Assembly: GCF_020283565.1 (NCBI RefSeq)
Contig: NC_060061.1
Location: forward strand, 22,977,362 to 23,041,361
Source: Trifolium pratense
Lineage: Eukaryota; Streptophyta; Magnoliopsida; Fabales; Fabaceae
Length of the DNA: 64,000 nucleotides
Direction: 5' to 3'
Shown: positions 1 through 13,201 of the stretch, one piece after another
Layout: every line of letters starts with the position of its first letter
How positions within the stretch are numbered: the first letter of the stretch is position 1
The notes under the pieces: model-generated
Seen by the model: only the letters and a program-made list of their open reading frames with translations
The model's database searches: none
Told to the model about the DNA's origin: nothing
Position numbers and translations under genes: made by a program

Positions 1-475
1 CAGGTGACACCACCACCTATATCACGCAGTAGAAGGTCCTTAAAAGGGCAGAATAGAAAGGTATCAATCTAGTTTCTCATGTTCTACCCTCAGACATAAA
101 TGATGATCTTCTATTGTGAAAAGGTCATTGTACTACTGTCTAAGCAGAGCGTTAAGAAGTAAGCCGGCATCCGATATGAAAAAATCCACAAATGCATACA
201 AGTTATATTCTCAACTAAATCATTACAAGCACTAGTTTCAGCAGCAGCAAAAACAAAATAGGCTCATATAATATGGCATGACACATTTCATCATAAGGAA
301 AAAAGGACGAAGCTTTAAAAGCTTTATTAAGCAAAGATAGACTACTTATACAAACACCATCAATGACAAGTGGAGCTATTGTTTTCACTAATAACAGCGC
401 AACTAAAAATTCACCTCTCACCCTCTTAATAAGAAGGTTTGCGGTCAAAGAATATTTTGCAACACAGCTCCTTTC
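1..475. other. Window edge and 3' flank of the V-ATPase gene
   Basis: This AT-rich stretch follows the stop codon of the minus-strand V-ATPase c gene and probably includes its 3' UTR. No recognisable coding exon was found. The short open frames here have no plant protein signature. Any gene reaching in from the left cannot be judged from this window. Confidence 0.4.
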
Positions 476-1650
476 TCATTCGGCTCTAGACTGACCGGCA
501 CGTGAAGACAAGATAATACCAACAATGAGACCGTAAAGGGCAAGAGCTTCAGCAAAGATGAGGATAAGAATCATTCCAACGAAAAGTTTTGGCTGTTGTG
601 CATTGGCTCTGCAGAAGGAGATTAATTAATCAAAGGAATAAATTTCTTATAAATGATTGTAAACATTACATATCCAAGTATCATATTGTTAACAATTGCA
701 GGCTTGTAAAATAAAAATGCATGTTTCATCAAGGATCATACCATACTAGACTGTTAAAAAGGTTAAGGACATGTGAATGTATACTTCCCAAGGATAAGTT
801 TGGATTCATAGTATAGGGTGGATTGGAATCAAATAATTTCTGTTAAATTTTAAAAAATGAATGACGTTATACCATTTCATTCAATTCCACCTTATTAGAC
901 TATACCACCAATCCAGACATACCTTAAGAAAACAGTCAAGCAGTGTAAATAAGAACTCAAGACCCATATGTTCACCGATACAATGCATTTCTCAGTCTTC
1001 AACACATAAGTTTCATGGCAATGTGAAATTCTAGATTTTAGTATTACATTACACCAAATAATAACGGGAAAAAAGTCATTTTGAAATTTAACTCAATATC
1101 AATTACTAAGGTAGAAGAAATATACCTAACACCAGCATCACCAACAATACCAATAGCCATACCGGCAGATAGGCCGGCAAGTCCACAAGCAAGACCAGAG
1201 GAGAGATGTGCATAACCATCAAAAAGGTAATAAGATTTGGCCTTTGGGTTAATTCCAGTACTGATAATAACAGCAATAATAAGCCCGTAAATACCCAAAA
1301 CACCAGCCATAACAACAGGTACAATAGACTTCATCACCAGCTCCGGTCTCATCACACCCATCGAAGCTACACCAACACCACTCTTTGCTGTTCCATAGGC
1401 AGCTCCCATACCTTCCTCCATCAATTCAATTCAAACCATTAGTAAAATAAATCAAAGAAAGATCTAATTCCTATTCAGAATCTCACTTTTTTTTCTCACA
1501 ACAAAACAATTCAACAGTTCCAAAACAACGTGAAACAATACCTAAATACTTATACAGTTATACTATTCTCGAGTTTGAAAACAATTAAGATCCACAGAAA
1601 ATAATTTGATAAATCAAACAAATTTTTTGCACAACAGAAAATATCAATCA

Positions 1651-1723
<73 letters not shown>

Positions 1724-2012
1724 TTCTTTTTTAAAAATAAGATCCTGCTTCAAGTTAATTGCTAAACAAATTTTGGAAACGCAAGGCCGAATCCAAAACA
1801 ATTGGAGAAGACTACGATAATCGAACATACAAGTACGAATTTTATGAATCGGAAATTGAAATTTGGTGAAATTGAAAAAAGATCGAGAAAAAACGAAAAC
1901 AGATCTAATTGAGAAGTTAGGGATTAAAGAAATTACAGGAGAAAACGAGAGCAGCTGCGGCTCCAAGGAAGCCAAAAAACGGTGCCGTTTCATCGCCGCT
2001 GAATGGAGCCAT
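476..2012 (-). CDS. VHA-c: V-type proton ATPase 16 kDa proteolipid subunit c
   Basis: This is the membrane rotor subunit of the vacuolar H+-ATPase, which carries protons across tonoplast and endomembranes. Three minus-strand exons, 2012-1937, 1411-1126 and 608-476, join in frame (76+286+133 nt) to give 164 residues, the usual family length. Visible hallmarks are the N-terminal [20 protein letters not shown], the central [20 protein letters not shown], the loop [17 protein letters not shown], and the fourth helix with [19 protein letters not shown], whose Glu is the proton-carrying carboxylate. The protein ends SRAGQSRAE. Four transmembrane helices are evident. All splice sites are GT-AG; a Cys codon is split at the first junction and an Arg codon at the second. 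Intron 1 holds an AT microsatellite and intron 2 a probable MITE. Several paralogues are normal in plants, so the isoform number is not assigned. Confidence 0.97.
792..923. repeat. Probable MITE in VHA-c intron 2
   Basis: Imperfect terminal inverted repeats face each other: the left end reads GGATAAGTTTGGATTCATAG and the complement of the right end reads GGTATGTCTGGATTGGTGG. Between them is AT-rich, partly self-complementary sequence. The target duplication is unclear, so the superfamily is left open. Confidence 0.4.
1653..1718. repeat. (AT)n microsatellite in VHA-c intron 1
   Basis: Uninterrupted alternating A/T for about 66 bp inside the first intron of the V-ATPase gene. Likely polymorphic in length. 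Confidence 0.95.
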
Positions 2013-2171
2013 TCCTACTGCAACGACGTAGAATAGATCTGATCTAAGAACAACGGTTTTCCGATCCGATTTTTGTGACGGAGAGAAAGAAAGAGAGGTT
2101 CTTAGTTCCGATCTCTGTTTCCGTAGAAAGATGAAAATGGTTAGTGAAGGAACGTGGATGATTGGTTTGGC

Positions 2172-2181
2172 TTTATATATA
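2172..2181 (-). promoter_or_regulatory. Candidate TATA box of VHA-c
   Basis: On the minus strand this reads TATATATAAA, about 160 bp upstream of the start codon at 2012. The transcript start itself is not visible. Confidence 0.45.
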
Positions 2182-2189
2182 GTTACTTA

Positions 2190-3602
2190 ATTATTTAATT
2201 TAATGATTACATCTTCGGGTACCGTATGGTTCGGATATATGGATATTATAACCCGAGCCCGGTTTAACCAACTTAGACCACCCAGTTTCATAATCTCATG
2301 TGTTGGAGAATTAAAACATACGTTTAAATCTAGTTCAACATTATACTAGAACAAAATTTATTTATGTTTCATTCCGATCATTTGTCGGACTGTAATTTTT
2401 GAACAAAGAGTCAAAGACAATACAATTTTTAAAAAATTGTTACATGAAATATTATTTGTTCAGCAAATGCATTTTCTTTTATTTGATATTAAATAAATGT
2501 AAAAAAGTTTTTTGAATGAACGAATAGTGATTTGAGATCCAAATTTCATCAACAAAAAAAAAAAATTTTAAAGAGAATGAATGGTTGAGTGTAGATTTGT
2601 CGTTGCAGACTCCTTCCTTAACCCTTCCCCATACAGATCAAAAAAAAATTCTTACGATGTAGAGCCAATTTTCGGTGGTGCAAAGTCCCATGGCCGCTCC
2701 ACCCCAAACCCCAACTAAGGCTGCATCGTCGTCGGCAATGCGCTACCATGATTGGTTCTAGCATATCCGCACCACCCTCCCTTACACGTATCTTTGCTCG
2801 TGGTGGTGGTTCCTTTGCGGATATGGGTTGTTTCTTCAATGATTGGTTTGGTCACTAAAAATCTTGTTGTTGTGGCTTGTGGTTGTCGTGTTGGATTCAT
2901 ACTCGTTCTAGGTTCATCACTCTACAACTGCAATTATGACATTTTATTATCTGCTTCAGTCCTTTGTGACTGAATTAAGACTAGTTTGTCTATAAGTGTC
3001 CTTGAGTTTGCTATTGAACACAGTAAATGGTTGGTGTTTCATTACACTAATGCGTTGACAGTCGAATTCAGTTATTATTTGGTTCGAAAGAGACTTTTGC
3101 TTGTTGTTGTTCTTTATATGGAGTTGTGGCACGTGATTATGTTTTTGTGTTGGGAGTCAATCATTTGTCAATTTTTGAACTCTGGTTGTTGCTTGCAACT
3201 GTTCACACATCTTCTTTATGAGTGCTCATTTATTAGGATTAATTGGGTTCATATCCACTTGTATTGCTTTTATATATGTATTATTATTACCCTCTTGGGG
3301 TAACTTGCACTTTTGTGTTGACTGTTTCTTTGAGGTAAAGTCTAGTCTCCCTTTGAGGTAAGGTCTAGTCTGCCTTCGAGATTAACAATATTCAATAAAA
3401 ACTCATAAACTGTTAATATTGATGAGTCTCAATAACGTATTAAATGATTTTCAATTTTTCTAAATAATTTTATGGATGATTATATGATATATAAATTTTT
3501 AATGCAACGGTGAATTTTATAAAATTCGTAGTCGTTATAACATTATAACATCATCCACCACTTGAAGCACCCTTTCATGCTAGACATGCCCATATACTAC
3601 AT
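2190..3602. other. Intergenic, no gene recognised
   Basis: AT-rich spacer with a moderately GC-rich patch at about 2600-3300 that has short open frames but no identifiable domain. It may be an eroded transposon. At 3330-3380 a short phrase (GAGGTAAAGTCTAGTCT) is directly repeated. Confidence 0.4.
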
Positions 3603-3610
3603 GCTACTAC

Positions 3611-5654
3611 CAGGGCCGGTCATGTGGGTGTGCAAAGTGTGCCACCGCACAGGGCCTCAAACATTTAGGGGGTCTTCGATTGTTTATATCGGTTTATTAA
3701 AAAATTTATATATGTAAAAAAAATTAATGACTTTGTTATTACAAAAAATATTTTATTACTCAAGAAAAAGAAAATTTAATAGACACACTTTTAATTTTAT
3801 AAGTAACTTGCGGTTGATTGTAAAAAACGAAGCAACATTACAAGAAAGTTTTTTTTTTCCGAAGGAAATGTAAAGTTGATAATGATATTAGATTGAAAAT
3901 GTATTTTAATGTTATTGATTAAAATATGTTGGTTTTACATGTTATTTACTACTAGTATAACTTACCCGTGCTATCGCCCGGGTTAATGTTCTATGAAAAA
4001 TATAGATCATTTTTTTTCACGCATGAAAAATATGGATTATTAAAATTTTAATATTGTGATTTTTTTAATTATTTGTAAAATTAATTTTATATTTAATGTA
4101 ATAGTTTATTTAAATATGATAAAATATCCAAGTTTTGGAGATTTTAAGGAGAAATGGCAGAATGGAGAGTGATACTCCACTCCGCGTTCCCAACTCACAT
4201 GTTCATATATTTGTTCTTTTATTTTCATAAAAAAAAAGTCATTATGCAAAAACTAATCTAACCGTTAATATATTTGTTCTTAATTGTCATCTCTCTCCTT
4301 TAGACATTTGTTTTCTTCATGAGTATTTTATCTCATGTCCCCGTGTGAAAAAATTTCACATTTGAGAAGTAAAATGGGGCGATTTTAATTTTAATATTAT
4401 TTATTTAAAAGTAATGAACAGTAGAATTGTTTGTCATTTGTTTGACAGAAAAAAATTTATATAATTTTTTTAAGCATATCTCATTTGTTAATGTGCAAAT
4501 TTTAAAAAATGTATCTATTTGTTTTTATTTTTATTTGTTTATTTTACAATGATGTATGGAGAATAAAAATAAAGTAATACATGATATTATTGTTTTTAAT
4601 TCTTTTTTTTTTATATATAAAATAATTGTTACTTTCCCTGCTTTCAATTGATATCATATTTTTTATATAATAAAATCTACAAATGTATGTCTCACCCCGT
4701 GTAAGTTATTTTTTGCTTAATACCTCCATGTAGTTTTTTTTTATCAATACCCCTGTATTTTAATATTTTGTTTGGTACATATCACTATATATTTTTTTTA
4801 TTAGAAAAATCACGTTAAGGTAAACCATAATTAATAAAATAATAAAATGAAATAGAAAAATAATCTATGAAGTCAATTACTTCATTCCTTTTATATTTCA
4901 GACAATGACACATTTTTCTCTACGTGATAAGTATGAAGTTTAAGAATAATTTTTTTTAAGCATATCAATTTCTCAATTCCACATTTTTCCAATTCATTCT
5001 ATAGTATAGTCATTCGAGGAGTTTCTATTATGTTATCAGTATATTTGTTAAATATCACATGAAAAATTAGACAAATAAAAAAATAATGAGTAAAAAAATA
5101 GAGTACAACATTTATTTATAAATAATAGTAAAAAATATATTTATAAGCATGATTTAAATCCAATAAAAAATAATACGAACAACAATTCTTTTTTAATAAA
5201 AAAATTCATGTTTAATATTATGTATTATATTAATGAGATATAATTATTTATATTTGAATTTGAGTTATTTCCTTTTAAAATTATTTTTAATAGGTGCATT
5301 AAATTCGATTTATAAACAATAATTGAGAAATGATTGAATTTCCAAATTAGCCAAAGATTCTAAGTAAAATGATATCATCATGTATTAGAGAAATTGCAAA
5401 GGCCTTCATAGTTAGCCACATAGGAATTGGAGAAATATTAGAATGCCACATAAGACATGTATCAATGAAATGATGCCACATAAAAATAAGACTATGAGAG
5501 AGAAACTCCTAAACATATAAATAATAGATGATGACTATTTTTTATGTTATTTACAATTAAATAGAGAATGACTTTTTTAAAAAAAATTATATTTTTATTA
5601 AAGATTCATTTTTAATTTTCAAACAGGGCCTCCAAATACTCGGGACCGGCCCTG
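3611..5654. mobile_element. Non-autonomous hAT-type element (CAGGGCCGG family)
   Basis: Termini are inverted repeats beginning CAGGGCCGGTC at both ends. The element is flanked by the perfect 8-bp target duplication GCTACTAC (3603-3610 and 5655-5662), which is diagnostic for hAT transposons. No transposase frame is visible. About 1.58 kb of its interior is a nested Helitron-like insertion. A relative with a similar 3' half lies at 29915-30754. Confidence 0.85.
3952..5528 (-). mobile_element. Helitron-like element nested in the hAT element
   Basis: Read on the minus strand, the block starts TCTATTATTTATATG after an A. It ends with a GC hairpin (CCCGGGCGATAGCACGGG), a short AT spacer and CTAG followed by T. 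This matches the TC...hairpin...CTRR rule and A/T insertion preference of Helitrons. There is no coding capacity. The sequences on either side rejoin to a hAT interior resembling 29915-30754. Confidence 0.6.
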
Positions 5655-5792
5655 GCTACTACATATATAAAGGACAATTTTCAAATTTTAGAGAAAAATA
5701 TTAGAGAATTTTATGTGCTGTTGTTAACTGTTTTGTTAATTGGGCTTTGTGTTTGGGCTATTCATTCCAACATAGAGGTCCAATATGGCCCA

Positions 5793-5800
5793 TTTATATA
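5793..5800 (+). promoter_or_regulatory. Candidate TATA box of the aldo-keto reductase gene
   Basis: TTTATATA lies 41 bp before the start codon at 5841, leaving room for a very short leader. GGGC-type motifs occur just upstream. Confidence 0.45.
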
Positions 5801-5840
5801 ACAGTGACGAAGTTGCAGAGGTGAGAGGAAGAGGAAAAAA

Positions 5841-8436
5841 ATGGCAATCACACTGAACAATGGCTTCAAGATGCCAATCATTGGACTTGGAGTTTGGCGC
5901 ATGCAAGGCCAAGAAATCAAAGACCTAATTCTCAATTCAATCAAAATCGGTTATCGTCATTTTGATTGTGCTGGTATCATATTTTCTATTACACCTTCAA
6001 ATCTTTGAAATTTACTTCAATTTTCATTCAATTGACAAGATTTAAATATGTTGTAGCTGATTACAAGAACGAATCAGAAGTTGGAGAAGCTCTTAAAGAA
6101 GCTTTTGACACTGGCCTTGTGAAAAGGGAAGATCTTTTCATTACTACCAAGGTTAGTTAATTTTCACAACAAATTTTGCTTATTATAGTATATTTGTTTA
6201 GTGATTGATTGATAGTGTTTAATTATGAGTTAATTAATTCTATTTTGGATTTAAATATGATTTCAGCTATGGAATTCTGATCATGGACACGTTGTTGAAG
6301 CTTGCAAAGATAGTCTTAAGAAGCTTCAGTTAGATTATCTTGATTTATATCTTGTTCACTTTCCTGTAGCTACTAGGCATACTGGTATGTTTCGTTTCTT
6401 ATGCTTCCTTTCAAAAAAAATAATTGTCATTTATAGAAATTTTTGTTGTTGGCTTACATAAATATTTCTATTTTTAGTCAAATCTGTTCTATGTTTTTTA
6501 ATATAATACTCCATTTAGATTTAGATTTAGGTTCTATCTACTTAGTGAAAGTGAAACTAGCACCTATCAACTTTTATTGTTTGGGATATTTTAAGCATAG
6601 TTATCAATAGGCGTGAAGAGGCCGTCACCAAAAACATTATAATAGGATAGTAGAAAGTGGGATTTCATTTATTCACATCTTATTATATAGTACTAGTCTA
6701 AGTACCTGTGCAACTTAGGCGGAGAAAATTGTTTTTTGTTATTTTTTATTAATATAATTTATGTCTATGAAATGATCTAAAAACATTGGAAAGTTGCTCA
6801 AGATTCATGATCTAATAATAAAATGCCATAGCTCTTAAGCAAAACATAGAGGGGTATTTTTGGATTTCTAGGGTCCCTCTCTGGGTGTGGCCGATAGTGC
6901 CGCTATTAGTTGCACCATTAATCCTGAACTCTACAGCTAGAGAATCGTGACTATTGACTCGTATTGATAACTATGAATTTAACAATTGATCTAAAACACC
7001 CGTATATGTAATTTGGTCACATTCCTCTCATGTGTAGGGGTTGGTACTACTGATAGTGCTTTGGGTGAAGATGGGGTCCTGGATATAGATACAACCATAT
7101 CCCTGGAAACTACATGGCATGCAATGGAAGGTCTTGTTTCATCGGGCTTGGTTCGCAGCATAGGGATCAGGTCTAATTTTGTGCAGCAATGTTCCCTTTG
7201 TCTTCTAGTAATTGTTCTGGAAGTCCATTTTATGACAACAGTTTATGTGATGAGTTTTATATAGTCATTTTGAAAATATTAAAAGAAAGATAAAAACAAC
7301 CAATCTTGATAATTTCACGAAGGTTAACATCATGACAGTCCGACTTGATTATCTCATTAGTAATTAATAAGTATTCACACGCGGCTTAAATGTTCCCTCC
7401 TAATCCTGCATGCAAGTTTATGTTGTTTTGGGATGATTCAACTTTAAAGACCTGCAGCTTATGTTAACTAAAGAAAGACTTGCAGCCAAGTATTTTGTAA
7501 TATCTATCATATCATTACCAATGGTCTTTCCGAGTGATTAAGCAGTGAATTCAATTGACTTGTACATACATTTTCAATACTTTTTGTGTGCTTTCATCCT
7601 TGTCACATGTTTCAAACTTAATGTAGCTGCTATAATCAGTTTACTGTCAATCCCTAATAAGGGGTCATGGGATAATGCTTGGTTGTCATTTGTGGCTGTT
7701 AGTCTAATCTAATGAAAAGGGTAATGTACTGGATAATCCATCTTGGTATAGTTTTTGTGATTTAGATATTCCTAGTATTGAGTTTTAGAAATGTTTGATT
7801 CTATCTAATGAAATACAATCTGATAAAGAATTATTTGCAGCAACTATGACATCTTTCTGACTAGAGATTGTTTAGCATACTCCAAGATAAAGCCTGCTGT
7901 CAATCAGATTGAAACTCATCCATACTTCCAGCGTGAGTCTCTAGTCAAATTTTGTCAGAAGCATGGAATTTGTGTAACAGCACACACTCCACTGGGAGGT
8001 GCTGCAGCAAACACAGAATGGTTTGGTACAGTTTCATGTTTGGATGACCAAGTTCTCAAAGTGAGTTTTCAATAATCAGTTCCACCACGAATTAGTACCA
8101 TATTATCTTATGAATCTTATCTTCCAGCGATTGTCTAATACTCTAATCCAAAATCAATAAATGTGACTAATTTGAGCTTCTTTGTGTTGCGACAATTAAA
8201 TTCAGGGTTTGGCTGAAAAGTACAAGAAGACTGCTGCCCAGATTGCTCTTCGCTGGGGCATTCAAAGGAAAACAGTGATCATTCCTAAAACATCAAAACT
8301 GGAGAGATTGAAAGAGAACTTCCAGGTATTTGATTTTGAGTTGTCGAAAGAAGACATAGAGGTCATCACTAATATGGACAAGAAATATCGAACTAATCAA
8401 CCGGCCAAGTTTTGGGGCATAGATCTTTATGCATGA
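5841..8436 (+). CDS. Aldo-keto reductase, sorbitol-6-phosphate dehydrogenase / aldose-6-phosphate reductase type
   Basis: This is a predicted cytosolic NADPH-dependent reductase. Relatives reduce glucose-6-phosphate or mannose-6-phosphate to the sugar alcohol phosphate; in legumes the true substrate is uncertain. Six exons (5841-5973, 6057-6151, 6267-6384, 7038-7170, 7841-8060, 8206-8436) join in frame to 309 residues, matching the family length of about 310. The catalytic tetrad is visible: Asp42 in HFDCAADYKNE, Tyr47, Lys76 in FITTKLWN and His107 in LYLVHFP. The coenzyme-binding [19 protein letters not shown] motif is near the C-terminus, and the protein ends [10 protein letters not shown]. 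The start was chosen because [19 protein letters not shown] is the standard N-terminus. The segment from late exon 4 onward is duplicated at 22.8-24.6 kb, where the gene copy is dead. Intron 3 contains repeat-like sequence. Confidence 0.93.
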
Positions 8437-9029
8437 AAATGCACTTCCTTTCTAAGCATGTATCATGGTCGTCTGAATATGCAAGAAAATGCCATGGCCT
8501 TTGAACTTTGAGACTTGTATTGGCATTCTAATTTGGCATATTCTACTCTTTTGGACCATCCATGGTAGCTCATTTGAATTGATATTTATGATTGTAAATT
8601 TTCTAGCCACTCTTACCAAATCTTGTGGACTGAATGAGGGAGAAAATGCAGAATATTTTGTTGCTTAACTTGCATGCTCATCCATTTGTTTACTCCTAAA
8701 TATAGACGACAAATTATAAGCTTTTATAGATTTTCTCAAATAAAACTTGACTTTTCGTCTAGATATGTTACGTGGTACACTATCTCAAAATAGTTGTCAC
8801 AGTATGACTTCCACACATATCAATGTACAACTTTGACCATTAATATATATAACTGTTTATTAGCAAAAATTATAGAATGGAAGGAGTAACGTGAAACTTC
8901 AGTCATGCCTTGGTGAAGAATGCAATAAATTTTCTCAGTTTTTTTTTTAGTTCACTTGTTAAGTGAGAACGTGATTCTGGCGCCGACATAGATATATATA
9001 TTTTTGGTACATTACTTGGGTCATAGGCT
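8437..9029. other. 3' flank shared with the second copy
   Basis: The 3' flank of the aldo-keto reductase is alignable with 23699-24120, for example the GAGAAAATGCAGAATATTTT phrase and the AAAATAGTTGTCAC phrase. The latter belongs to an eroded MITE-like piece present in both copies. There are no genes. Confidence 0.6.
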
Positions 9030-9600
9030 CATGTAACTGTTCTGGACTGGGCCAAGAGGTGGCCCAGATCCAATCCTGCTTGGATTGTAGAGGACGGCCC
9101 AATCAAATACGGCCTCCTCGTCCATCTCAGCACATGACGTGGTCTCCTCGACACGTCATCACGACATAACAATCACGTGTTCTTCGCACGACCGCCTTTC
9201 AGTCATACGAGCTTATCCACTTTCCTAGTATCGTGGAACGGCTCAACTAGGATATGGGCAACAAGTGTTTTCCCACGATACGGAGCATATCCTAGCAATC
9301 GAGACTATTGGGCCTGCTTGGCATGGCCCATTAGGACGACCTTTGGCCCAACGATGGGGGCAACTATATAAGCTCTCCTATCCAGGAGAGCTAGGTATCG
9401 AATATTCATTGACTCACTCACTCTCTTTTTCTCTTGTATCTCTTGTGCCCTTTACTGACTTAAGCATCGGAGCGCTTGCAGGTACAACCCCCTCCGTGGA
9501 TCAACTGCTTGGACTACCGTCAACCACCTGCTCAATGGACGATTGCCGGTCATCACCTATATGCCCGGTATTAACGAATAATAACATACATAAATACTAT
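9030..9600 (+). mobile_element. Probable solo LTR of a retrotransposon
   Basis: This block is markedly more GC-rich than its surroundings and has no counterpart in the second copy of the segment. It contains a TATA box (CTATATAAG at about 9364). About 90 bp later comes the phrase CTTAAGCATCGGAGCGCTTG followed by CAGGTACAACCCCC, typical of the R/U5 part of plant LTRs. No internal retroviral-type genes, primer site or second LTR accompany it. Exact ends and a target duplication could not be fixed. Short open frames inside it are not genes. Confidence 0.6.
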
Positions 9601-10004
9601 TACCATGCCATCATGTGAAACTTATAACTTAGTTATTATTACAACACTCTCCAGAGTGAGTGTTGGATCGTTTACACAAAAATGTTTTCGAGCTAACCTT
9701 TTTCTATGGAGCATTATAAATTATAAGCCATTCTTAGCATGAATGAGTGCCCATCAGGTATAACAAACCATTCAAAAACTCAAATTTACATTGAAACAGC
9801 TTAAATGTAACTACTGGAAGAGAAAAAGAAAAAAAATGACACAATAGCTACTCGACTCGTGCTCATATATGATAATAACAATTGCTTCAATACTAAGCTT
9901 TTTATAAATAAAGAAATAAATAACACCTAAATATGTACATATTGAGAAGCGAAAAAGTTTTTTTATTGCGTTATGTTGAGATAATTGCATTTTGCCTCAC
10001 AATC

Positions 10005-10128
10005 TCATAGAAATAAACGAAAGAGCATTGCTATTTAGTAAGAAAGATTTACATAAGAAATACAAGAATCCACAAAAATAGAGAACCAACTGCTTGGATA
10101 ATCTTCAAATTACGATGATATCCGTAAC
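10005..10128 (-). pseudogene. Fragment of polyprenol reductase last exon
   Basis: The minus strand matches the last exon of the intact polyprenol reductase gene (24519-24623). The pieces GAACCAACTGCTTGGATAAT and TTCAAATTACGATGATA correspond to the C-terminal [13 protein letters not shown] region, and the 3' flank to about 9935 also matches. A one-base deletion in the AAATTTACG run, an insertion of roughly 50 bp and loss of all upstream exons make it non-functional. It is the reciprocal relic of the duplication whose other copy holds the intact gene. Confidence 0.75.
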
Positions 10129-10764
10129 AACTCACTTAATGTCTTTTATTTATTTTAACTAATAAAATAAAAATAATAAATTTATAAAAAAAAATAAGTA
10201 AATGTTAAATTGAGGAGAGAAGTGAACAAGAGGGGCAGTTTGGTAAAAGTCCCTTTAATGTGTTTAAATCGAGTTGTGATTCTCTTCATTTTCAATTATT
10301 TTCATTTCTTCAATTATTATATAGTTTTAAAAATATAAATATAAAAGTGTGGTGGAATCATTTTTATATACCCAAAGTCTAAGTCTCCTCCTTTATTATG
10401 TCTAGGTTGGGTTTTGGATAGATTAACTATTAGGATAAGTTGCATGTTATAGTTTTACTATGAAATTGATTGATGTGAAGAATTAGCTTCCCTTTTTACT
10501 TCTCTCAAAATGATTAATTTGATGCTACATGGATATATGTTTTTAGTGATTAATTTTCCCTTTAGATACATTTAATGGAACTGATTAGGATAGCTGTGGT
10601 GAATTTAGCAGATTATTTGCAGGAAAAATTGCAGCAGGCCATTCCAATTTAATTATTTTTGCAATTTTTATTAAGAATAATATGTAACATGAGTAAAAAA
10701 AGAATTATATGTTCACAAATTTTAACTCAATTAATTAATAAAAAAATGTCAAAATTGTTAGTTG

Positions 10765-10875
10765 GTAAATACATCGCATAATATATGCAGGGGTCGGAGT
10801 TCGAACACAGGATACTCCACTAATTCACTATAAAGATGAAATTTTTAGCTACTAAGCTACACAAAAAAAATAATT
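10765..10875 (+). repeat. tRNA-derived SINE-like repeat
   Basis: It carries a box-B-like GGAGTTCGAACACAGG, then the conserved tail AGCTACTAAGCTACACAAAA ending in an A-run. The same tail appears at 28795, 34848 and 44280. Confidence 0.5.
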
Positions 10876-11811
10876 TTAAATCCCAATTATTTATGTGCAT
10901 GATTTTACAAAAGTTATTCTCACTTTGTCTATTTACAAAATATTTTAGTACATTGTCAAAAAAATATATTTTAGTACATATATTTTCTTTACTAAGTAGA
11001 TGATTATTTTTATAATTTAAATAGCTATTTTAACCTCTTGTATCTTAAGAAAAAATATTTAATTGTGTATATCCTAATATTTTAAGAAAATTCATTTAAT
11101 TGTGTATATCCTATTTTAAATATATCATATATCAAAAAAATATATCATAATCTAATTTTGTAACATGATTTTCTTACAAAGTTAATTTTGTAATTTATAT
11201 AATTTAAAAAATCAAAATTCGACTAAAATTATAATTTTAAAGTAAAATAATTATTAAGAATTGTAAAATAGGGATATTAATTTTAATTTTCTAAAAAATT
11301 AAACCTAATTTTCTTGCTATAGTTGTTTAATTATTTACATATAAAATATATCATATATTTATTTAACTTATTTAACATATATAATTGAGTTATTTATTTG
11401 ATCATGATTCATATGAATTTCTTTTCTTTTTTTGACTAAAAATTATGATATTCATTCATTCCAATAATCAATGGAGTACATCGGATGTAAATACAAATCC
11501 AACATCGCTAAAAATAAAAAGGATGAATCTCCGAACAAACTCACAACATCCAAGTTAATAGCATACAACGACAAAATACCTACAAATAATATGATAAAAT
11601 TAAAGTCACCGGAATGTCCATTCTTCCTGATCTGCAACGTTGATGCCCAAATCATTAGTTAAATCTACAATTTATTGAAGTTGATCTTTCAATATGAACT
11701 AAACAAACACCGCAACAAGAAGAAAAATCAAACAACGTCGTACCAAGGCGACAACCAACACAACGCTGCATCTGGACGACGAAATCACAAGTACAAACGA
11801 AAGCAACAAAA

Positions 11812-12130
11812 AAACTCAATCCATATAGAGAAGAACACACAAAAAATTATATTGGTTCGGCCAAAAAACAAACTAAGGGAATACTCCAGTCCTCAAGGAT
11901 AACACCTTGAGATTTCACTAAACCAAGTTTTTACAACAGGATAAACTTGTAATTGTTACAACCGAGAACTCTGAACACGAACAATAGGATATCACCTCCC
12001 TTGTGCAAGAGCCTCTAAACCAAGAGATATTACATCTCTTGAAATCTTTTGGATCACACCCAATACAAAAGAAATTATAACAATTGAAAGATTACACAAA
12101 ATGTGTAGTTATAACAAATTGAAGCACAAG
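11812..12130 (-). repeat. Degraded LTR-like fragment
   Basis: Phrases such as TTGGTTCGGCC, CCAGTCCTCAAGG and CACCTTGAGATTTCACTAA are of a kind often seen in plant Ty1-copia LTRs in reverse orientation. No coding domain or boundary could be confirmed. Confidence 0.3.
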
Positions 12131-13201
12131 TATTACAAAATAAACTATGTAGTATAAACTAGAGTAGATATTTTATGGTAATTTGGTGTAGACATCTAAT
12201 TTGTACGGTAATTTAATTAGTTTTTTCTTTTTCATCAAGTGATATCGATAGTTATAAATGATGTACTTTTTATGTGGTGTTGGAATTTTAGATGTTCAAA
12301 GAATATCACTCATCTCTTAAAATTTTTAGGGGGCAATGAGACCATAATACTTTGCCACGTCAGCTAATTAGTTTTCCCTCACTTCCATGTGTTAAACATG
12401 ACTCTTGAATTTATACATATCGATCATGAAGAAAACCACCAATTAATTATATGCATGACACCACTAATCAATTATGAAGTTTAAATTAAAAAAATTAAAA
12501 TTTTAATATTAATAAATCGTACACAATTCTCTCATTCTCATGTATGAAATATGACTCTTGGAGTCATGCATATCAATCACCAAAAACGGCCACAACTAAT
12601 TATTATATGCATAACACCAACTTTTCTTTTATGTAATACTACATTTATAATCATTTATTTGATCTCTTATTTCTTTTCACATTTTCTTTGGTATTTTTCT
12701 CCTTTCTTTCTTTCTTTCCTTCCATCTTTTTTGCATACATTCGAAAAAATAAAAGACAATTGTCTAAATTTAGAGAGTACATTGCTGCTACAAAAACAAA
12801 AGCATACATTCTCTAACTAATTATAATACTATTAAAATAAATTTATATTGATCCAATATTTATAGATATTATATATATTACTAAAACATATTGCATATCT
12901 CTTTAAACAGGTCCCTGGGCAGTCCTCCATCTCGAACCATGCTCAGGATTGTCATTGTTTATGGTTACTTACTTTATAAGTTTATTTTATCTTTTTGTAT
13001 CCATTAAACTATTTGTTTATATGTCTATGTTGGATTTTATCCACAACCACAACTACCATATGTAATGATATTTTGTTATCCCTAAACTATTTTAATCAAT
13101 TTTATATATGTATAATAAAATAATTTTTATACTTATATGTACTCATTTTGTTAATTCTAAACATATATTCTTGATTTATATTTCAACTTCGACATTAAAA
13201 G

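Noticed and set aside
6690..6730. Possible Helitron 3' end in reductase intron 3 (reverse strand, CTAG plus GC-containing stretch)
   Set aside because: The hairpin is poor and no partner end was seen.
9177..9618. Two overlapping open frames of 64 and 117 residues
   Set aside because: They lie in the LTR-like block with its own TATA box and show no known protein pattern.
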